Below are positions 36,415 through 49,878 of a stretch of 64,000 bases of DNA, in pieces (position 1 is the first letter of the stretch; every line of letters begins with the position of its first letter). Location of the stretch: contig NZ_JALIEC010000002.1 in the NCBI RefSeq assembly GCF_022867865.1, positions 434,001 to 498,000 of the forward strand, given 5' to 3'. The position numbers and the translations under genes were made by a program. A model generated the notes under the pieces. It saw only the letters and a list, made by a program, of their open reading frames with translations. It made no database searches and was not told where the DNA came from. Origin of the DNA: Phaeobacter sp. J2-8. GTDB taxonomy: Bacteria > Pseudomonadota > Alphaproteobacteria > Rhodobacterales > Rhodobacteraceae.

Positions 36415-37854
36415 ATGAATGTGCTGATGGTCACCTCGGAATGCGCGCCGTTCATCAAGACCGGTGGGCTGGCGGATGTGGCGGGCGCCCTGCCCGGCGC
36501 ATTGAAACCCCTGGGCATTGAATGCCGCACCATGCTGCCGGCCTATCCGGCGCTGATGCCGTATCTGGCCAAAGGCACCGAGGTCGCCACATTTGGCGAC
36601 CTCCCCGGTGGGGCCGGTCGATTGGTCCAGGTGGAGGCTGAGGGCATCACCCTTCTGCTGCTGGACGCACCACAGTTGTTCGATCGTCCCGGCGGCCCCT
36701 ATGCCGACCCAACCGGCCAGGACTGGAACGACAATCACCGCCGCTTTGCCTCGCTTGCGCAGGCGGCGGCGCGGATCTGTTTTGATGGTTTGGCCGATTG
36801 GAAACCTGACATCCTGCATGCACATGACTGGCAGGCGGGTCTCGCCCCGGTCTATCTGAAACAACCGGGCGTGCCGGTGCCGAAATCCATCATGACTATC
36901 CACAACATCGCCTTTCAGGGGCGGGTTGCGCCGTTTGAGGGCCAGGAGCTGGGCCTGCGCTGGGATTGGTTCACCCCCGATGGCATGGAATTTCATGGCG
37001 ATCTGTCGTTTTTGAAATCCGGGCTGGTTTACGCCGACCGCATCACCACGGTCAGCCCGACCTATGCCCGCGAAATCCTGACGCCAGAGTTCGGCATGGG
37101 GCTGGAGGGCGTGTTGCAGGCCCGGTCCGGCGCGCTGTCCGGGATTCTGAACGGGATCGACACCGACATCTGGAACCCGAACACCGACAGCGCATTGCCC
37201 CGGACCTATGATGGCCGTTCGATCACGCGCAAGGCGGAAAACCGCGCCGCGATTTGCGCCCGGCTGGGGCTGGACGTCGATCATGACGGCCCGCTGTTCT
37301 GTGTCATCAGCCGATTGACCGAACAAAAGGGGCTGGATGCCCTGGCCGAGGCGCTGCCGCATCTGGTGGCGGGCGGCGGTCAGCTGGCCTTGCTTGGCTC
37401 TGGTGCGCCGGATCTGGAAAAAGCCTATCTTGATGCGGCCAAGGCCTTTCCGGGCAAGGTTGGCGTGCATATCGGATACGACGAAGGGTTTTCGCACCTG
37501 CTACAAGGTGGCAGCGATGCGATCCTGATCCCGTCGCGATTTGAACCCTGTGGCCTGACCCAGCTTTATGGGCTGCGGTATGGCACGGTGCCGGTTGTCG
37601 CGCGCACCGGCGGGCTGGCCGATACGGTGATTGACGCCAATGTCGCCGCCCTGCGCGCCGGGGCCGCCACCGGATTTCAATTCGATGATGTCACCCGCTT
37701 GGGCGTGACGGATGTTCTGGACCGGGTGTTCCGGGCATATGCCAATGACACCGACTGGAAATCATTGCAAAAGGCCGCCATGAAACAGGCGGTGGGCTGG
37801 GATATCTCGGCTCAGGCCTATGCCGATATGTACAAAGAGGTTCTTGCTGAATGA
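36415..37854 (+). CDS. glgA: Glycogen synthase (ADP-glucose type, GT5)
   Basis: 479 aa, standard length. The N-terminal motif KTGGLADVAGALP binds ADP-glucose; the second Rossmann domain has ISRLTEQKGLDALAEALP and PSRFEPCGLTQLYGLRYGTVPVVARTGGLADTV. It elongates alpha-1,4-glucan. It starts 1 bp after the glgC stop and overlaps glgX as ATGA. Confidence 0.98.
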   Translation: MNVLMVTSECAPFIKTGGLADVAGALPGALKPLGIECRTMLPAYPALMPYLAKGTEVATFGDLPGGAGRLVQVEAEGITLLLLDAPQLFDRPGGPYADPTGQDWNDNHRRFASLAQAAARICFDGLADWKPDILHAHDWQAGLAPVYLKQPGVPVPKSIMTIHNIAFQGRVAPFEGQELGLRWDWFTPDGMEFHGDLSFLKSGLVYADRITTVSPTYAREILTPEFGMGLEGVLQARSGALSGILNGIDTDIWNPNTDSALPRTYDGRSITRKAENRAAICARLGLDVDHDGPLFCVISRLTEQKGLDALAEALPHLVAGGGQLALLGSGAPDLEKAYLDAAKAFPGKVGVHIGYDEGFSHLLQGGSDAILIPSRFEPCGLTQLYGLRYGTVPVVARTGGLADTVIDANVAALRAGAATGFQFDDVTRLGVTDVLDRVFRAYANDTDWKSLQKAAMKQAVGWDISAQAYADMYKEVLAE

Positions 37855-39955
37855 CCACAAACACGCCGATCACGGCAGAGATCCGGTCGGGGCGCCCGCA
37901 TAAACTGGGGGCGCATTTCGACGGCGAAGGCACCAATTTCGCGGTGTTTTCGGAAAATGCCGCACGCGTGACCCTGTGTCTGTTTTCCCCGGATGGAAAA
38001 CGCGAAGAATTCCGACTTGATCTGCCAGAGCGGACCGGTGCGGTCTGGCATGGCTATGTGCCCGGCGTGCGCCCCGGCGCGCTTTATGGCTATCGTGTGG
38101 ATGGGCAATTCGCCCCCGAACGCGGCCATCGCTTCAATTCCAACAAGCTGCTGCTTGATCCCTATACCCGTGAAATCGCCGGGCAATTCACCAACCACGC
38201 CGCGACCTATGGCTATGACCCAGAGGCCGCCAATGGCGATCTGCATTTCTCGACCGAGGACAGCGCGCCACATGTGCCGAAATCGGTGGTGTCAGACCCG
38301 AATGATTTCCCGTTGGATGCCCGCACATTGTCGCAAGGTCACGACGGCGGCCTGATCTATGAGGCCCATGTCAAAGGCGCCACCAAGCGACATCCCGGCG
38401 TGCCCGAAGACCTGCGTGGCACCTATGACGGGTTTGCCTCTGATGCGATGCTCGACCATCTGACCCGGCTGGGTGTGGATGCGGTGGAAATCCTGCCGGT
38501 GCAGGCGTTGAAATCCGAACCGATGCTGGGCGCGAAATCGCTGACCAATTACTGGGGGTACAATACCATCGGCTTCTTTGCGCCGGAGCCGCGTTATTTC
38601 GGCCCGGCGGGTGTGCGCGGCTTTCGCGCCATGGTCGAACGCTTTCATGCTGCCGGGATCGAGGTGATCCTGGATGTGGTCTACAACCACTCGGCCGAAG
38701 GCGATCATATGGGCCAAACCCTGAGCTTTCGGGGCCTCGACAATGCGGCCTATTACCGGCTTCTGGATGGACAGCCACGGTATTACGTGAATGACACCGG
38801 CTGCGGCAATACATTGAATGCCGGCCATCCGTTTGTCTTGCGCATGATCATGGACAGTTTGCGGTTCTGGGTCCAGGCGATGGGCATCGACGGTTTCCGC
38901 TTTGATCTGGCCACCACATTGTGTCGCGGGCGGCATGGGTTTGACTTTGGCGGCCCGTTCCTGACCACCTTGCGGCAGGATCCGGTGCTTTCGGCGATCA
39001 AGATGATTGCCGAACCCTGGGACATTGGTCCCGGCGGCTATCAACTCGGTCAATTTCCACCGCTCTTTGCGGAATGGAACGACCGGTATCGCGACACCGT
39101 GCGGCGGTTCTGGCGCGGGGATGGCCATAGTGCGCAGGATCTGGGGTCGGCGCTTCTTGGCTCGGCGGATCAATTTGACCGCCGTGGGCGGCGCGCCTGG
39201 GCCTCGGTGAATTTCGCTGCGGCGCACGACGGGTTCACCCTGGCGGACAGCACCGCCTATGTTGAACGCCACAACGAGGCCAACGGCGAACACAACCACG
39301 ATGGCCACCACAGCAACTACAGCGACAATTTCGGCGTCGAGGGCGAGACCAGCGATCCGATCATCCTTGCCGGGCGCAAACGGCGGGCGCGCAACGTGCT
39401 GGCCACGGTCCTGCTCTCGCAGGGTACGCCGATGATCTTGGCCGGTGACGAAGGCGGCCACAGCCAGAACGGCAACAACAATGCCTATTGCCAGGACAAT
39501 GACACCACCTGGATCGACTGGGACAAACTGGACCCTGACCAGATCGAATTCACCGCCGCGCTGTCGAAATTCCGCAAGGATCACATGACCTTGCGCCAGC
39601 ATTCTTTCCTGCATGGCGCGGTCCGCAGCGAAGGCGGTGGGCGCGATGTCGAATGGCGGGCCTTTGATGGGTCGGCGCTGAACTGGCGCGATCCGGGCCT
39701 GTCCAGCCTTGGTCTTGTCCTGCGGGGCTGCGCCGAGGATACGGCTGGCAATGCCTCGCGCGATACGGTTCTTCTGGCCTTCAACCGCGAAAACCGGACC
39801 GATGTGCTTGTCCTGCCTGATCCCGGCGACGGCCATTGGGTGCGCGAGATCGACACCTCTCAGGCGGCGCAATCCGCTGTGGTCATGCCGGTGCGCCGCA
39901 CCCGTGTTGCGGCACAATCGGTGGCCGCCTTTGTTCTGCGCGAAGGGGCGCCCGA

Positions 39956-39959
<4 letters not shown>
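37851..39959 (+). CDS. glgX: Glycogen debranching enzyme
   Basis: 702 aa GH13 protein. An N-terminal CBM48 segment (LGAHFDGEGTNFAVFSENAARVTLCLF) precedes the barrel with EILPVQAL, DVVYNHSAEGDHMG, nucleophile Asp in IDGFRFDLATTL, acid Glu in MIAEPWDIGPGGYQLG and FAAHDGFTLAD. It removes short branches left by the phosphorylase. ATGA overlaps tie it to glgA upstream and malQ downstream. Confidence 0.97.
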
Positions 39960-43595
<3,636 letters not shown>

Positions 43596-43600
43596 GGCGG

Positions 43601-44626
43601 CTAGCGCGGCGGCACTGACGTGCTGGCGCGCACCACCAATTCAACATCGACAAGCTCCGGTGAGACATCGCCGGAGCTTTCTGCTTTTTCCAGCCGTTTC
43701 AATAAGTTTCCCGCCGCTCTTGACCCTATCTCACGTCTATGTTGACGGATCGTCGTCAGCGCAGGCACATAAAACTCCGACATTTGAATATCGTCGAAAC
43801 CGACCACCGATATGTCATTTGGCACCGACAGCCCGCCGCTGGTGAGTCCGGCGATCATGCCAAAGGCCACCATATCGGACGCGCAAAAAACTGCCGTGGG
43901 ACGGTTGCTCATGGACAGGATGCTTTCCGCAGCACGATGACCTGAATGCAACGAGAAATCGCCGCGGATCACCCATTCATCCCGCACCGCCAATCCAAGT
44001 TCTTCGCGCTCGACCATCATGCCTTGGCGGCGCATGCGCGTCAGCATGTTGCCCTTGGGTCCGGTCACATGTGCAATATCCCGGTGGCCAAGGTCATAAA
44101 GGTGCCGCACCGCCAGACGCGCGCCCTTCTCATTGTCGCTGCGCACCGAAGGATAAGGCGCGCCTTGCACCCATTCACAGGCAAAAACGATCCTGTCCTC
44201 GACACCCTCCCGTGCAAAAAGCGCAAGATCGCTTTTGGTCAGGTTGCCATCAAGTGAGATCATGCCGTCAATCCGGCTGTCGCGGAAATAATCCACCAAA
44301 ACCTTTTCACGGCCTTCTTCGTCCCAGGTATCCGCGATCAGAACCGAGTAATCTGTCCCCGAAAAACCCGCGCTGATCCCGGCAAGGATTTGCGAAAAGA
44401 ACGGGTTTCCCAGATTGGGCACCAATACCAAAACCGCCCCCGCCCGCTGTTTTCGCAGATTCTGCGCCGCGCGATTGACCCGGTAGCCCGTCGTGCGGAC
44501 CGCCTCAAACACGGCCTTGCGGGTGGTTTCCGTCACCAGGTCCGGATTGGACAAAGCTCGGCTGACGGTGGCGGTGGATACCCCCGCCGCCTCCGCTACA
44601 TCCTGAATTCTGGCCGCTTTGTTCAT
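43601..44626 (-). CDS. LacI family transcriptional regulator
   Basis: 341 aa from the ATG at 44626 with AGGAG 3-4 nt upstream. The LacI HTH and hinge are complete (RIQDVAEAAGVSTATVSRALSNPDLVTETTRKAVFEAV, then VNRAAQNLRKQ). The periplasmic-binding-protein-like effector domain follows (VLVPNLGNPFFSQIL, VVGFDDIQMSEFYVPALTTIRQ). It is divergent from the sugar ABC operon, and two LacI-type operators lie in between. It is the likely repressor of the locus, released by an imported or derived sugar. Confidence 0.95.
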   Translation of the reverse strand: MNKAARIQDVAEAAGVSTATVSRALSNPDLVTETTRKAVFEAVRTTGYRVNRAAQNLRKQRAGAVLVLVPNLGNPFFSQILAGISAGFSGTDYSVLIADTWDEEGREKVLVDYFRDSRIDGMISLDGNLTKSDLALFAREGVEDRIVFACEWVQGAPYPSVRSDNEKGARLAVRHLYDLGHRDIAHVTGPKGNMLTRMRRQGMMVEREELGLAVRDEWVIRGDFSLHSGHRAAESILSMSNRPTAVFCASDMVAFGMIAGLTSGGLSVPNDISVVGFDDIQMSEFYVPALTTIRQHRREIGSRAAGNLLKRLEKAESSGDVSPELVDVELVVRASTSVPPR

Positions 44627-44666
44627 TTGCTCCTGACCGCCGTTTGATGTGCCCTTATGCAACGGG

Positions 44667-44754
44667 TTGACACGAATCTCTCTGCGTCCAATGGTACATG
44701 TAATCGTTTACAAACGTCCAGAAATACGATTACCTGTAAATGTAAACGATTTCA
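44667..44754 (+). promoter_or_regulatory. Promoter and paired LacI-type operators of the sugar locus
   Basis: A perfect -35 TTGACA (44667-44672) with a weak -10 AATGGT 17 bp later. Two operators with central CG follow: TGTAATCGTTTACA (44699-44712) and TGTAAACGATTTCA (44741-44754). Their centres are 42 bp apart, four helical turns, allowing looping or cooperative binding. The first begins just 3 bp after the -10, a classical repression site. Confidence 0.7.
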
Positions 44755-44844
44755 AAGCCAAAAGATTCGCGACAACAGCGACTTTTGGCGGAACGACCGG
44801 GTTGCGACCAGCGGCCCACAGGGTGGAATATCTGGGAGGATAAA

Positions 44845-46080
44845 ATGAAATCTATTCGTACTGTATTAACGGCGACAACTGCGCTTTGCGCCGCCGGGTC
44901 GGTCTATGCTGCTGATCTGGAAGTGACCCATTGGTGGACCTCGGGTGGCGAGGCCGCGGCGGTTGCGGAATTCGCCCGTGAATTCGAAGCACAGACCGAC
45001 AACACATGGGTCGACGGCGCAATTGCCGGCGGTGGCGGCACCGCGCGCCCGGTCATGGTCAGCCGGATCATTGGTGGCGATCCCATGGGCGCCTTTCAGT
45101 TCAACCATGGTCGGCAGGCCGAAGAATTGATCGAGGCCGGACTGCTGCGCGACATGACCCATGTGGCCGAAGCCGAAGGGTGGAAGGACATCGTCAACCC
45201 GCCGTCGCTGCTGGACGCCTGTACCGTAGACGGCAAAATCTATTGCGCGCCAGTCAATATCCATTCGTGGCAATGGCTGTGGCTCTCGAATGCGGCGTTT
45301 GAAAAAACCAATCAGGCGGTTCCGACCAATTGGGATGAATTTGTGGCGGCCGCCCCTGCCCTGCGTGAGGCCGGGATCACACCGATGGCACTTGGCGGCC
45401 AACCCTGGCAGAGCTCTGGCGCATTCAACGTTTTGATGGCGACGCTGGCGGGGCCGGATGTGCTGCAACAGATCTATGGCGATGGCGACGCGGAAATGGC
45501 CGCGGGTGACAAGATGACCCGCGTGTTCCAGGCCGCATCCAACATGCGCGAAATGGTGCAGGGATCGAATGTTCAGGATTGGAACCAGGCGACCAACCTT
45601 GTGATCACCGATCAGGCCGGCGGCCAGATCATGGGCGATTGGGCACAGGGTGAATTTGCCGTCGCAGGCGAAGTTGCGGGCACCGATTACACCTGTCTGC
45701 CCGGATTGGGCGTGATCGAGGTGATTTCGACCGGCGGCGATGCGTTTTATTTCCCGGAAACCGGCGATGCCGAAACCGAGGCCGCCCAGGATGCGCTGGC
45801 CGCAACCCTGCTGAAGCCCAATACCCAGGTGGCCTTCAACCTGAAAAAAGGCTCGCTGCCTGTGCGTTCGGATGTCGATCTTGAGACCGCAAATGATTGT
45901 ATGAAAAAGGGTCTCGAAATCCTTGGCTCTGGTGCGATCATGCCCGACGTGAACATGCTGAACACCGAAGACACCAACAATCAGCTGAATGACCTGTTTG
46001 TGCAATTCTTTCAGGATCCGTCGATCAGCGCCGATGACGCCCAGGCGCGTTTCGTCGATATCGTCGCCAGCAAAGACTAA
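44845..46080 (+). CDS. Sugar ABC transporter substrate-binding protein (CUT1 family)
   Basis: 411 aa. GGAGG lies 6-7 nt before the ATG at 44845, and the signal peptide is MKSIRTVLTATTALCAAGSVYA. The mature protein starts ADLEVTHWWTSGGEAAAVAEFAREFEA, the pattern of family 1 solute-binding proteins for oligosaccharides or glucose-type sugars. Trp-rich stretches (IHSWQWLWLSN, GQPWQSSGAF) fit sugar stacking. A hairpin follows the stop. It feeds the two permeases downstream. Confidence 0.94.
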   Translation: MKSIRTVLTATTALCAAGSVYAADLEVTHWWTSGGEAAAVAEFAREFEAQTDNTWVDGAIAGGGGTARPVMVSRIIGGDPMGAFQFNHGRQAEELIEAGLLRDMTHVAEAEGWKDIVNPPSLLDACTVDGKIYCAPVNIHSWQWLWLSNAAFEKTNQAVPTNWDEFVAAAPALREAGITPMALGGQPWQSSGAFNVLMATLAGPDVLQQIYGDGDAEMAAGDKMTRVFQAASNMREMVQGSNVQDWNQATNLVITDQAGGQIMGDWAQGEFAVAGEVAGTDYTCLPGLGVIEVISTGGDAFYFPETGDAETEAAQDALAATLLKPNTQVAFNLKKGSLPVRSDVDLETANDCMKKGLEILGSGAIMPDVNMLNTEDTNNQLNDLFVQFFQDPSISADDAQARFVDIVASKD

Positions 46081-46098
46081 GCCCCGCTAGGCTTTGGG

Positions 46099-46123
46099 CC
46101 GGATCGCGCGCGTCGCGGTCCGG
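46099..46123 (+). terminator. Intercistronic hairpin after the binding-protein gene
   Basis: CCGGATCGCG and CGCGGTCCGG form a 10-bp stem (one non-Watson-Crick pair) with a 5-nt loop, followed by a T-rich stretch. It would raise binding-protein mRNA relative to the permease genes. Confidence 0.6.
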
Positions 46124-46161
46124 TCTGTTTTCCGTATTTTCCCATGTGCGAGGCATGTCTT

Positions 46162-47052
46162 ATGGCTGCGACCCGCCCAATCCGGTTGTTCCGGAACATC
46201 TCCGCCAAGATCGCTGCGATCCCGATGATCCTCACCGCCATGGTGGTGTTCGTCGGCGGTACAGCCTGGACGGTGACCTATTCTTTTACCTCGTCGAAAC
46301 TGTTGCCAAAGGCAAAATTCGTCGGTCTCGACCAATATGAACGGCTGTGGAACACGCCACGGTGGCTTGTCTCGCTTGAAAACCTGTTGATCTATGGCAT
46401 CTGCATGATGGTGCTGAGCCTTGTTCTGGGGTTTGTTCTGGCGGCCTTGCTGGATCAGAAGATCCGGTTCGAAAACACCTTTCGCACCATTCTTCTCTAT
46501 CCTTTTGCGCTGTCGTTCATCGTGACCGGGCTGGTGTGGCAATGGTTGCTGAACCCGGATTTCGGCATCCAGAGCGTCATCCACCGCATGGGTTGGACCA
46601 GTTTCAATTTCGACCCGCTCTACAATGCGGATATCGTGATCTTCGGCGTGTTGATTGCCGGTCTCTGGCAGGGCACCGGATTGGTGATGTGCCTGATGCT
46701 GGCCGGATTGCGTGGCATTGATCAGGACATCTGGAAGGCCGCCCGCGTTGACGGCATCCCGTCCTGGAAAACCTATATCTTCATCGTCATTCCGATGATG
46801 CGCCCGGTGTTCATCACCACATTGGTGATCATCGCCAGCGGCATCGTGCGGCTTTACGATCTGATCGTGGCACAGACCGGCGGCGGCCCCGGCATCGCAT
46901 CGGATGTGCCCGCCAAATACGTCTATGATTACATGTTTCAGGGCCAGAACCTGGGCCAGGGTTTTGCCGCGTCAACCATGATGCTGCTGGCGGTTCTGGT
47001 GGTGGTGATCCCCTGGGCCTATCTCGAATTCGGAGGCAAGAAACATGTCTGA
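46162..47052 (+). CDS. Sugar ABC transporter permease (MalF-type)
   Basis: 296 aa with six hydrophobic segments. The ATPase-contact EAA loop is present (RGIDQDIWKAARVDGIPSWKTYIFIVIPMM). The start at 46162 has GAGG about 9 nt upstream, an ATG at 46144 is the alternative. It overlaps the next permease gene by 8 bp. Confidence 0.94.
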   Translation: MAATRPIRLFRNISAKIAAIPMILTAMVVFVGGTAWTVTYSFTSSKLLPKAKFVGLDQYERLWNTPRWLVSLENLLIYGICMMVLSLVLGFVLAALLDQKIRFENTFRTILLYPFALSFIVTGLVWQWLLNPDFGIQSVIHRMGWTSFNFDPLYNADIVIFGVLIAGLWQGTGLVMCLMLAGLRGIDQDIWKAARVDGIPSWKTYIFIVIPMMRPVFITTLVIIASGIVRLYDLIVAQTGGGPGIASDVPAKYVYDYMFQGQNLGQGFAASTMMLLAVLVVVIPWAYLEFGGKKHV

Positions 47053-47977
47053 TACTGCCCTGTTGTCATCTGCGCCGCCGGTATCGGGGGATGCCATGAC
47101 CGGCCCGCGCGGCCCGAAACCCCGCCGCCGCTTTTCGCGCCGCAACATTTTCATCTATGGCACGCTGATCGTCGTGGCGCTGTATTATCTGCTGCCGCTC
47201 TATGTGATGATTGTGACCTCGTTGAAGGGCATGCCGGAAATCCGGCTTGGCAATATCTTCGCCCCACCGGTCGAGATCACCTTTGAACCCTGGGTCAAGG
47301 CCTGGGCCGAGGCCTGTACCGGGTTGAATTGTGACGGGCTGTCGCGCGGGTTCTGGAACTCGGTGCGGATCACCGTGCCGTCGGTTCTGGCCTCGATCGC
47401 GATTGCATCGGTAAACGGCTATGCCCTGGCCAATTGGCGGTTCAAAGGGGCGGATGCGTTTTTCACCATCCTGATCTTTGGCGCCTTCATCCCCTATCAG
47501 GTGATGCTTTATCCCATCGTGATCCTGTTGCGGGAAATGGGGCTTTATGGCTCGCTCACCGGGTTGATCATGGTGCATTCGATCTTTGGCATGCCGATCC
47601 TGACGCTGTTGTTCCGCAACTACTTCACCTCGTTGCCGGAAGAATTGTTCAAGGCCGCCCGCGTCGACGGTGCCGGGTTCTGGCAGATCTATTTCCAGAT
47701 CATGCTGCCGATGTCGCTGCCGATCTTTGTCGTCGCAATGATCCTGCAAGTCACTGGAATCTGGAATGATTTCCTGTTTGGCGTGGTCTATACCAAGCCG
47801 GATCTTTACCCGATGACCGTGCAGTTGAACAATATCGTCAACTCGGTTCAGGGGGTCAAGGAATACAACGTCAACATGGCGGCAACCCTGCTGACCGGGC
47901 TTGTGCCGCTGGTCATCTACTTCGTTTCCGGAAAACTCTTCGTGCGCGGCATTGCGGCCGGCGCGGTCAAAGGCTGA
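47045..47977 (+). CDS. Sugar ABC transporter permease (MalG-type)
   Basis: 310 aa with six hydrophobic segments and the EAA motif LPEELFKAARVDGAGFWQIYFQIMLPMSLP. The N-terminus carries a basic stretch (PKPRRRFSRRN) before the first segment, consistent with positive-inside topology. It pairs with the MalF-type permease to form the channel. The gene overlaps its upstream partner and is 12 bp from the ATPase gene. Confidence 0.95.
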   Translation: MSDTALLSSAPPVSGDAMTGPRGPKPRRRFSRRNIFIYGTLIVVALYYLLPLYVMIVTSLKGMPEIRLGNIFAPPVEITFEPWVKAWAEACTGLNCDGLSRGFWNSVRITVPSVLASIAIASVNGYALANWRFKGADAFFTILIFGAFIPYQVMLYPIVILLREMGLYGSLTGLIMVHSIFGMPILTLLFRNYFTSLPEELFKAARVDGAGFWQIYFQIMLPMSLPIFVVAMILQVTGIWNDFLFGVVYTKPDLYPMTVQLNNIVNSVQGVKEYNVNMAATLLTGLVPLVIYFVSGKLFVRGIAAGAVKG

Positions 47978-47989
47978 GGTCAGACACTC

Positions 47990-49078
47990 ATGGAACCCAA
48001 TATCTCGATCCGGAACCTCGATCTCAGCTTTGGCGCGGTCGAAGTTCTGAAAAACCTGAACCTCGAGATCGGCAAAGGTGAATTTCTGGTTCTGCTTGGC
48101 TCGTCCGGCTGTGGCAAATCCACCTTGCTGAACTGCATTGCCGGTCTTCTGGATGTGACCGACGGCCAGATCCATATTCAGGGCCGCAATGTCACCTGGG
48201 AAGAGCCCTCAAAACGCGGCATTGGCATGGTGTTTCAATCCTATGCGCTTTATCCGCAAATGACGGTTGAGGGCAATCTGAGCTTTGGTTTGAAAAACGC
48301 CGGCATGGCCAAGACCGAGGTCGCCGAACGTGTGGCCCGCGCCGCCAAGATCCTGCAAATCGAGCCGCTGTTGAAACGCAAACCCGGCGCTTTGTCCGGG
48401 GGCCAGCGTCAGCGGGTCGCCATTGGCCGGGCGCTGGTGCGCGATGTCGATGTGTTTCTGTTCGATGAACCGCTGTCGAACCTGGATGCCAAGCTGCGCA
48501 CCGATCTCAGGGCCGAAATCAAGGAATTGCACCAGACACTGGCCAACACGATGATCTATGTCACCCATGACCAGATCGAAGCGATGACCCTGGCCGATCG
48601 AATTGCCATCATGCGGGGCGGTTTGATCCTGCAACTGGCCAGCCCGAACGAAATCTACAACCGCCCGGCCAATAAATACGTCGCCGATTTCATCGGCTCG
48701 CCCGCGATGAATTTCTTTGAGGGCACGGTGTCGACCGGTGAGGTGCCGGTGTTTTCCTGCCCGACCGGGGATTTCCCGCTGACCAGTTACGAATTCACCG
48801 AAGCAGGCCCAAGGCCTGGCCCCGCATGGTTTGGCATTCGCCCCGAACATATCGCCACCGGCGACGATGTGGCCGACAAGGAAATCCAACTGGCGTCGAC
48901 CGTCATGTTGGTGGAACCGCTGGGCTCTGACACCCATGCCCGGGTGCGGGTTGGTGATCAGGTGCTTTGGGTGCGGCTGGACGGTCAGGCCGACATTGCG
49001 GCGGGCGACACGCTCAACATCGGTTTCAGCGCCGCCCGCGCCAACCTCTTTGACAAAAACACCGAGGACCGGATCTGA
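47990..49078 (+). CDS. Sugar ABC transporter ATPase (UgpC/MsmK type)
   Basis: 362 aa. Walker A GSSGCGKST, signature LSGGQRQRVAIGRALV, Walker B VFLFDEPLSNLDAKLR and the switch His in VTHDQIEAMTLADR are all present. The C-terminal TOBE/OB regulatory domain follows (IGSPAMNFFEG, FGIRPEHI). It energises the importer encoded just upstream. Confidence 0.96.
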   Translation: MEPNISIRNLDLSFGAVEVLKNLNLEIGKGEFLVLLGSSGCGKSTLLNCIAGLLDVTDGQIHIQGRNVTWEEPSKRGIGMVFQSYALYPQMTVEGNLSFGLKNAGMAKTEVAERVARAAKILQIEPLLKRKPGALSGGQRQRVAIGRALVRDVDVFLFDEPLSNLDAKLRTDLRAEIKELHQTLANTMIYVTHDQIEAMTLADRIAIMRGGLILQLASPNEIYNRPANKYVADFIGSPAMNFFEGTVSTGEVPVFSCPTGDFPLTSYEFTEAGPRPGPAWFGIRPEHIATGDDVADKEIQLASTVMLVEPLGSDTHARVRVGDQVLWVRLDGQADIAAGDTLNIGFSAARANLFDKNTEDRI

Positions 49079-49119
49079 CCGGCCCTCCCCGAACACATCA
49101 GACATACAGGATCAAAGAC

Positions 49120-49869
49120 ATGGATACGTCGTTCCAACTTTACTCAGCCCGCGAGTATACCTCGTGGAAAGACACTTTCGAACTGCTGGCCGGTCTGGGC
49201 TATACTCAGGTCGAGGGCTTTGGTGGCAACTACGCCGATCCCGGCGAGACCAAGGCCTTGCTTGAGGCCAACGGCCTGACCATGCCTTCGGGGCATTTCT
49301 TTCCGATCGGCAATTTCGAAGATGCTTTCGTCACCACAATCGCAACTGCCAAAGTACTGGGAATGCAGCAACTTTACTGCCCCGCACCAGAGGATGATTT
49401 GCGCAATGGTGCCGATGCCGCGGCGTGGATCGCGCTGGCGCAGCGGTTGGAAGTAGCGGCAAAACGGGTTCAGGACGCTGGCCTGCGCTTTGGCTGGCAC
49501 AACCACCATTGGGAATTCATGGCGCTGCCCACCGGTGAAATTCCGATGTCGCTGATCCTTGAACATGCGCCCAGCATTGAATGGGAAATGGATGTGGCCT
49601 GGGTTGTGCGCGGCGGGTCGGACCCGATGGTCTGGATCGAAAACCACAAGGACCGGATCACCGCAGCCCACGTCAAGGATATCGCGCCAGAGGGCGAATG
49701 TACGGACGAAGACGGCTGGGCGGATGTGGGCCATGGCACGCTGGATTGGGCCGGATTGATGGCCGCGCTGCGCGGTGCGGGGGTCGATCTTTTTGTGATG
49801 GAGCATGACAAACCTTCCGATGTGAAGCGTTTTGCCACCCGGTCCATCGAAACCTTCCGCAATTTGTAA
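49120..49869 (+). CDS. Sugar phosphate isomerase/epimerase-like TIM-barrel protein (AP endonuclease 2 fold)
   Basis: 249 aa xylose-isomerase-like TIM barrel. Probable metal-binding residues lie in LRFGWHNHHWEF, DVAWVVRGG, AAHVKDIAPEGE and FVMEHDKPSD. It is the first enzyme gene of the locus, 41 bp after the ATPase gene and 9 bp before a Gfo/Idh/MocA dehydrogenase. Such pairs act on 3-keto-glycosides or related keto-sugars in known systems (for example E. coli YcjR with YcjS). The exact reaction here is unknown. Confidence 0.88.
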   Translation: MDTSFQLYSAREYTSWKDTFELLAGLGYTQVEGFGGNYADPGETKALLEANGLTMPSGHFFPIGNFEDAFVTTIATAKVLGMQQLYCPAPEDDLRNGADAAAWIALAQRLEVAAKRVQDAGLRFGWHNHHWEFMALPTGEIPMSLILEHAPSIEWEMDVAWVVRGGSDPMVWIENHKDRITAAHVKDIAPEGECTDEDGWADVGHGTLDWAGLMAALRGAGVDLFVMEHDKPSDVKRFATRSIETFRNL

Positions 49870-49878
49870 GAGACTGAC

